Positions 59,199 to 64,000 of a stretch of DNA of 64,000 nt are shown here, one piece after another. The DNA comes from Bog-756 sp963699085 (GTDB lineage Bacteria > Actinomycetota > Acidimicrobiia > Acidimicrobiales > RAAP-2), in NCBI GenBank assembly GCA_963699085.1, contig CAVOTH010000004.1, forward strand, positions 868,001 to 932,000, read 5' to 3'. The position numbers and the translations under genes were made by a program. The notes beneath the pieces are model-generated. The model had not been told where the DNA came from. It saw nothing but the letters and a program-made list of their open reading frames with translations, and did no database searches. The stretch's first letter is position 1; each line of letters opens with the position of its first letter.

Positions 59199-61276
59199 TC
59201 AGTCCATCATGGAGCGGCGCTTGCGGCGTCGGCTCCACTTGACGCCGTACATGGCGTCGTCGGCGAGGCTGAGAAGCCTCGACGGGTCGGTGGCGGGGTC
59301 GTCCACGAAGACGCCGCCGACCGACGCTTCCGCCACCAGCGTGCGTCCATCTATCTTGTAGGGCCGGGCCAGTGCGGCCGAGATCCGCCGCGAAATCAGA
59401 CAACATCTCCTCCTCACCGCTCTCGATCTGGCACACGACGACGAACTCGTCGCCGCCCAGTCGGGCCACCGTGTCCGTCGGGCGGACGATGGCCACCAAC
59501 CGTCCGGCCACGGCGACCAGAAGATCGTCGCCGACGTCGTGGCCGAGCGCGTCGTTCACTTCCTTGAAGTCATCGAGGTCCAACAGGTAGACGGCGATCC
59601 CGGGATGCTCGGGTTGGCTCCGGGGTCCGCCGGCGACCGCACCCTCGGGGTCCCTGTCGCTCGGACCGACCGGTCCGGCCAGGCTGTCCACCGCTTCGCG
59701 CATCCGGATGGCCAGGAGTGTCCGGTTGGCCAGTCCGGTCAGCGGATCGTGGTGGGCCAGATCAGCCAGTCGCTCTTCGTTCCGCTTCTGCTCGGTCACG
59801 TCGTGCATGGCCACGACTGCACCGAGTTTCCACCCGTCCTCGTCGACCAGAGCCTGACCGTTGACGCTTACCTTGCGCTGTTCGCCGTCATGGGGGACCA
59901 GGAGGATCTCGACGTTGTGCAGTCGCTCCCCTGCCATGGCCAACAGGAGTGGGCTTTCCTCGGGAGCGATCGGTGACCCGTCGGGATGGCGGAGCATCCG
60001 GCTCGACGGAACCCGACCGATCGGCTCGACGTCCGGCTCCAACCCGTGGAGGAGGCGTGCGGCCGGGTTGAAGATGGTCAGGCGGCCCTGGGAGTCGCAG
60101 GCGACGATGCCCTCGTCGAGCGTGTCGAGCAGCACCCGGAGGAACTCCTCCTCCTGACGCAACGCATACGCCGCCCGACGGGATTCGGTGATGTCGGCGA
60201 ACGACGCCACGGCTCCCACGATGCGCCCTTCTGGGCCGATGATCGGCTGGGCATTGACGCGTACCCACTCGGCCGGGGCATCGCCGGACCGGTGGCCGAC
60301 GACGGTGCCCACGATCCGTCGGCCCCGTTGCAGAGCCGTCAGGACAGCATCGTCGGCGATCTCGATCACTTCGCCTGTCTCGTCGAACACCTCGATGCCG
60401 TACCGATGGAACCGGTCAAGAACCTCGGCGTAGTAACGGCCGAGAATCCGTGTCCGGGGTGCCCGGAACATGACCTCGAAGGCCTCGTTCACCCGGACGA
60501 TCCGGCCGTCCTCGTCGAGCATCATGAGGCCGTCGGCGAGCGACTCGATCAGGGCGTTCTGGCGGCGGTCCACCTCGCCGGCACGGTGCTCGAGGACCTT
60601 GCGGGTGGTGACGTCCCGCAACGTCACCACGATTCCACCGACCGGGTCCTCCAGGTGGTTGGCCGCAGTGACTTCCAGGTCGAGTACCTGCCCGTCGGGC
60701 CGGCGCGTCTGCATCTCGAACGCGACCGACAGTCGGCGGCGCGCCACGAGATCATCGAACAGGGCCCGGACGCCGGCCTCGCTTTCAGCGTCGAAGAGGC
60801 CGAAGGCGTCCTGCCCCACCGCCCTGCGCACGTCGACCCCGAACAGCCGCTCGGCTGACGCGCTCACGAATACGAACCGTCCATCGGCCGAGAGGACGAC
60901 GACCACATCGGCCTCGTGCAGTGTGGAGGTATGCAGCCGCGGCGTAGCGGCGAAGGGCAGCGGGTGTTGCATGCCGGCCAGTTCGGGGTCCTGATCGACG
61001 GCGGGCAGGCTGTCATCCCCGAAGACGACGCCAACCCCGTTGCCGGCACCTGCACCATTGCCATTGCTGTGACCGTTTCCATTGCCGTTGCCGTTGCCGT
61101 TGCCGTTGGTACCACCGACGGGCCAACTCATCGGCCGCGGTGGGAGCAGGCTCGAAGTAGTCGAGCTCGGGTACCGGCTTCGAGTGGGTGGGTCCACGAT
61201 CGTGGCCCGGCTCCGCCGGGCCGGGGGCGTCGCGCTCCTGTCGTCGGGCACGTCGGGTACGGGGGACCCAGCTCAT
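59199..61276 (-). CDS. Multi-PAS diguanylate cyclase (GGDEF), two frame changes
   Basis: Makes cyclic di-GMP. ATG 61276 overlaps the patA stop (ATGA), which decides the start. The N-terminus (SWVPRTRRARRQERDAPGPA) changes frame near 61135, then an Asn-Gly repeat follows. Three PAS domains lie at about residues 110-230, 235-360 and 365-490 (VVVLSADGRFVFVSASAERL, DGLMMLDEDGRIVRVNEAFE, EGIVACDSQGRLTIFNPAAR). The GGDEF domain starts LAHHDPLTGLANRTLLAIRM and has the active signature VARLGGDEFVVV. Near 59400 one extra base must be removed to reach ISAALARPYKIDGRTLVAEA and SLADDAMYGVKWSRRRK. No I-site RxxD is obvious and no membrane helix is seen. It is inserted between patA and pimA. Confidence 0.9.
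61060..61109. repeat. Hexanucleotide Asn-Gly microsatellite in the GGDEF gene
   Basis: Tandem TTGCCG/TTGCCA units on the plus strand encode NGNGNGNGNGNGHSNGNG on the minus strand. The units are six bases, so copy changes keep the frame. The repeat forms a flexible linker before the first PAS domain. Confidence 0.88.
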
Positions 61277-62180
61277 GCCGCCGTCTCCGCGGGAGGTCGA
61301 TCGGCGATCCACAGTGGCTGGAATACATGCCACTGCTCGGGTGCACGACGAATCAGTCCTTCGAGCCGGGTGGCGATCTCCTGGGTGAGCCGGGCGACGT
61401 CGTCGCGAAGCGATTTTCCTCGCGTGGTGTCGAGGGGTGGTTCCACCAGTGAGCGGTGGTCGCTGCCCGGTCCGCTGTAGACGGCGCCGGTGCACAGTGT
61501 GGCCCCGGTGCGCAACGCCAGTGTTGCGGGCCCTGCGGGCATGGTGGTGCGCTCGCCGAAGAACTCCACCTCGATACCGGTGCCTTCGATGTCGCGGTCA
61601 CACAGAAGGCCGACCAGCTTGCCGGCGCGCAGTGTAGACAGAATCGTGCTTCCGGAGTGATTGTCCAAGGGCACGATGGTAAGGCCCATGGCAGCCCGCT
61701 GCTCGACGAAGTAGTCGAACAGCTCCGGAGGCTCGATCCGTTCGGCGACCGATGTCATCGGCAGGTCCTGAGTGGCGAGGAACGCCCCGCCGTACTCCCA
61801 GCTACCGATGTGGGGAAGGGCCAGGATTACTCCCTTGCCGCGGGCTATGCCGTCATGGAGGTGGTGCAGACCGTCCACGAACATGTGCTGGACGACCTCG
61901 TCGGGGTCGGTCCCCGGCAAGCCGGGCCCCCTCGACCCAGTAGCGGGCGTAGGCGCGGAACGATCGGCGCGCCCAGCGGGCGACCACGTCGGCATCGTCG
62001 CCGTCGGCGCCCAGGACACGTTGGAGGTTGGCCGAGACCATGGCCGCGGTGCTCGTGTCTGACCCGGTACAGGACGTCGCCCACGAGGTTGCCGAGGCCG
62101 AGCGCGACCGGCTCGGGCAGCGCCGAGAGGCACTGGCCCAGGGTCGTGTACGTGCGGAAGACGGCCTGCCCCTTACCCAT
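61273..62180 (-). CDS. patA: PIM acyltransferase PatA (LpxL-like), two frame changes
   Basis: Acylates the mannose of PIM1/PIM2. The N-terminus from ATG 62180 is MGKGQAVFRTYTTLGQCLSA, LPEPVALGLGNLVGDVLYRV. After one extra base near 62050 it reads MVSANLQRVLGADGDDADVV, ARWARRSFRAYARYWVEGAR; after another near 61920 it reads GTDPDEVVQHMFVDGLHHLH. The LpxL-like catalytic part is complete: GKGVILALPHIGSWEYGGAF (H-x4-E type), LCDRDIEGTGIEVEFFGERT, TMPAGPATLALRTGATL and LEGLIRRAPEQWHVFQPLW. Total about 301 residues. It sits between pgsA and the GGDEF gene, both overlaps or short gaps. Confidence 0.9.
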
Positions 62181-62218
62181 TCGAACGTCAGCTCGTTCCG
62201 GGGCCGACGTCCGCCCGC

Positions 62219-63016
62219 TCAGCCATGGCGTCGGCCCGTACGCTGCCGGGTACCGGAGCGGGCCTGGCGGGCTCTCCAGGTCCTGCCGGACCGACTCGAG
62301 AGTTCACCTTGGCGCCGGGCCCGCCAGCGGGACGCCGACGTGGCGTCGGTGCGACCGGCCGACCGGGCGGCGCTGCGGGTCGAGGCCCGCACGCCGGTGC
62401 GGGTACGACGCACCCGTCGGGACGCGGTGGGCGCGGGGGCCTCGGCAAGGCGCCACACTTTGACGAACCGGCCGACCGCGGTCGCCGAGGTGAGGGCCAG
62501 CATCACCCACAACACGGGCACGAGGAACGACACCGACAGGAACGCGATACCGAGGAGGATCATCCGTTCGGCCCGCTCCATCAGGCCACCCTTGGCCGAG
62601 ATGCCCAGCGATTCGGCCTTGGCCCGCTGATAGGAGACGAATGAGGTCACCCCCAGGATGGCGAAGGGAAGCAACACCAGGTGTCCGGGGTGGGCGGACA
62701 CGAGATACCACGCGATGCCACCGAGGATCAGTGCGTCCGCCACCCGGTCGGTGACCGAGTCGAAGAATGCGCCACGGATCGACGAGGTGCCGGAAGCCTT
62801 GGCCACCGGACCGTCGAGAAGATCGTGCAACCCGGTAAGGATCAGGAGAACGATGGCCAGGTGGAAGTAGCCGGAGGCGACGGCCACAGCTGTGGCCGCG
62901 GCGGAGATGAGCCCCGTGGCGGTCAGCACATCGGCCGATATCCCGATCTGCTGCAGTTTGCGACCGACCGGACCGGTTCCCCGATCCACCGTGTCGCGCC
63001 ATCGACCGTCGAACAT
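62219..63016 (-). CDS. pgsA: Phosphatidylinositol phosphate synthase-like CDP-alcohol phosphotransferase
   Basis: Joins CDP-diacylglycerol to inositol phosphate, the entry step to PIM lipids. A protein of 265 residues with about six helices. The CDP-alcohol motif reads LHDLLDGPVAKASGTSSIRG followed by AFFDSVTDRVADALIL, giving D-x2-D-G-x2-A-K-x8-G-x3-D-x3-D. The usual Arg after Ala is a Lys here. The start MFDGRWRDTVDRGTGPVGRK is typical. The C-terminal 50 residues are basic (ASTRSAARSAGRTDATSASR) and not conserved; a base insertion there cannot be excluded. It is the first gene of the pgsA-patA-GGDEF-pimA run. Confidence 0.92.
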   Translation of the reverse strand: MFDGRWRDTVDRGTGPVGRKLQQIGISADVLTATGLISAAATAVAVASGYFHLAIVLLILTGLHDLLDGPVAKASGTSSIRGAFFDSVTDRVADALILGGIAWYLVSAHPGHLVLLPFAILGVTSFVSYQRAKAESLGISAKGGLMERAERMILLGIAFLSVSFLVPVLWVMLALTSATAVGRFVKVWRLAEAPAPTASRRVRRTRTGVRASTRSAARSAGRTDATSASRWRARRQGELSSRSGRTWRARQARSGTRQRTGRRHG

Positions 63017-63120
63017 GCACGCTCCTTGTGAGGTCGTCCTAAGACTATCACCTGCTAACTCCAGATAGCAGTTCCGCCGGGAGCGGCGAAACCCCAGTTC
63101 AGAGGGGTATCGCGCGACGA

Positions 63121-63573
63121 TCAGAGAGCCAGCGGACGGACCGGTGCCATTACCAGGCTCGGGTCCGAGCGCCAGTCGACGCCGGGCACGTCGATGTAGA
63201 GCTCCACCTCGTTGCCGTCGGGGTCGAGGACGTAGAGGCTGTGGGTGACGGTATGGTCGCTCGCCCCCACGATGGTGACGCCGTGTTCCTGCAGCCGGGC
63301 GACCATGGCCCGGAGGTCGTCGTCGGAGTCACCGACCCTCAGACCGAAGTGATAGAGGCCGAGATGTCGGCCGGAGGGCAGGGCGGTGGCATCGTCACCG
63401 ACCTCGATGAGCAGCAGCTCATGGTGGGTCCTTCCGGAGGTGAAGGCGGCGGCCGGGATCCCGAGGGTGACCGGGAAGGCGACCTCCCAACCGAGTACGT
63501 CGCCGTAGAACGCGGCCGACCGCTCGAGGTCACCCACATAGAGCACCAGATGCCCGAGCTCCTTGACTGCCAT
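63121..63573 (-). CDS. VOC/extradiol dioxygenase-like protein
   Basis: A complete VOC-fold protein of 150 residues. ATG 63573 has a strong RBS, AGGAGG (plus strand 63579-63584), 5 bases away. Two VOC modules: KELGHLVLYVGDLERSAAFY, GDVLGWEVAFPVTLGIPAAA, THHELLLIEVGDDATALPSG; then LGLYHFGLRVGDSDDDLRAM and SLYVLDPDGNEVELYIDVPG. His, His and Glu at metal positions (HLVLY, YHFGLR, NEVELY) are present, as in dioxygenases or glyoxalases. Substrate unknown. It lies between the HIT gene and pgsA. Confidence 0.9.
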   Translation of the reverse strand: MAVKELGHLVLYVGDLERSAAFYGDVLGWEVAFPVTLGIPAAAFTSGRTHHELLLIEVGDDATALPSGRHLGLYHFGLRVGDSDDDLRAMVARLQEHGVTIVGASDHTVTHSLYVLDPDGNEVELYIDVPGVDWRSDPSLVMAPVRPLAL

Positions 63574-63680
63574 AGCGTCCTCCTCGTGTGCCGGTGCCGA
63601 GCGTATCGGTGACGACCAAGACCCGGGACAACGTGATCGACCCGTCACCGACAAGTGGGGGTCCGTCGGGCTCGTCCCGG

Positions 63681-64000
63681 TCAGTCGGTCGGCTGTGCCG
63701 GTGGCGGGCCAGGCCGCGGTGAGGCGCTCCCAGCTCGAGGCCAGCGTCTCGGGGAGCACCCGGGTGTCGGCCACCGCGGTCATGAAGTTGGTGTCGCCCC
63801 GCCAGCGGGGAACGGCGTGGAGGTGGAGATGTCGGGGGATGCCGGCTCCGGCCGCCTCGCCCAGGTTGGCTCCGAGGTTGACGCCCTCGGGTGCGTATGC
63901 CGACCTCGAGGGCGGCCACACCGAGCCGGGCCGCCGACCACAGTTCGGTGGCCTCGCCCTCGGTCAGGTCGCCGAGCGACCCGACGTGGCGGAGGGGCAC
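63681..64000 (-). CDS. HIT-domain protein, C-terminal part (cut by window end), frame changes
   Basis: The C-terminal part of a histidine-triad hydrolase of the Ap4A phosphorylase-like type that opens the actinobacterial PIM cluster. VPLRHVGSLGDLTEGEATEL to GVAALE reads from the window edge; after removing one G near 63898 it continues SAYAPEGVNLGANLGEAAGA, then IPRHLHLHAVPRWRGDTNFM with the HxHxH triad, then VADTRVLPETLASSWERLTA. The open frame then runs on into the VOC gene without a stop. The nearest stop, TGA 63681, is one frame over, so a further inserted base is likely. The N-terminal half lies outside the window. Confidence 0.82.

Overview
The window is about 64 kb of high-GC chromosomal DNA from an actinobacterium, most likely from or near class Acidimicrobiia. 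The phylum follows from the mycothiol synthase end at the left edge, the phosphatidylinositol mannoside genes (pgsA, patA, pimA), and the conserved actinobacterial order HIT-pgsA-patA-pimA ... pdxS-pdxT-yebC-ruvCAB ... yajC-secD-secF ... rel-hisS-aspS-rarA ... alaS-ruvX-mltG-aroE. The class is an inference from the queA-tgt pair between ruvB and yajC and from the GYWLVASDGG-type extracellular repeats. I saw no rRNA, tRNA, CRISPR, IS element, integrase or phage gene.

Layout. 1-18 kb is mixed in strand: mshD end, a VIT1-type membrane protein, MaoC and MerR genes, menaquinone genes (menG, menF), an alpha/beta hydrolase joined to a two-component system, a polyprenol-phosphate mannose synthase, an AI-2E-type permease divergent from a YbhN-type membrane protein, ppk1, a SEDS (FtsW/RodA) protein, an acyltransferase-SGNH protein and a small secreted protein. 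18-36 kb is one long minus-strand run: rel, hisS, aspS, rarA, a secreted sedolisin with repeats, DUF948 and DUF6167-like proteins, alaS, ruvX, mltG, aroE, rodA and a DUF151 protein. 36.6-44.7 kb is the accessory part: a sortase with an extra C-terminal domain and a VOC protein on the plus strand, then a tightly packed minus-strand set made of a protein with a sortase-type C-terminus, a beta-propeller lipoprotein, two large GT-C-like membrane proteins and a peptide deformylase. 44.8-64 kb is the conserved sec/ruv/pdx/PIM region, interrupted by a yceI/marR pair with two operator-like palindromes, an M48 protease and a PAS-GGDEF protein.

How the genes work together. Many neighbours overlap by 4 bases (ATGA, GTGA or TTGA), so translation is probably coupled through most runs. 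Envelope building dominates: Sec export, SEDS and MltG peptidoglycan synthesis, PIM lipids, polyprenol-phosphate mannose, surface proteins and a sortase. Holliday-junction repair (ruvABC, ruvX, rarA), tRNA charging and queuosine modification, stringent response and vitamin B6 synthesis fill the rest.

Data quality. Many obviously conserved genes (menF, aroE, hisS, rel, secD, secF, queA, ruvB, patA, the GGDEF gene, the HIT gene) change reading frame one or more times. In most cases deleting a single base, usually in a short G/C run, restores the family sequence. I read these as mainly sequencing or assembly insertions, not gene decay, and I give gene limits across the breaks. The sedolisin gene is the densest case and could be a true pseudogene.
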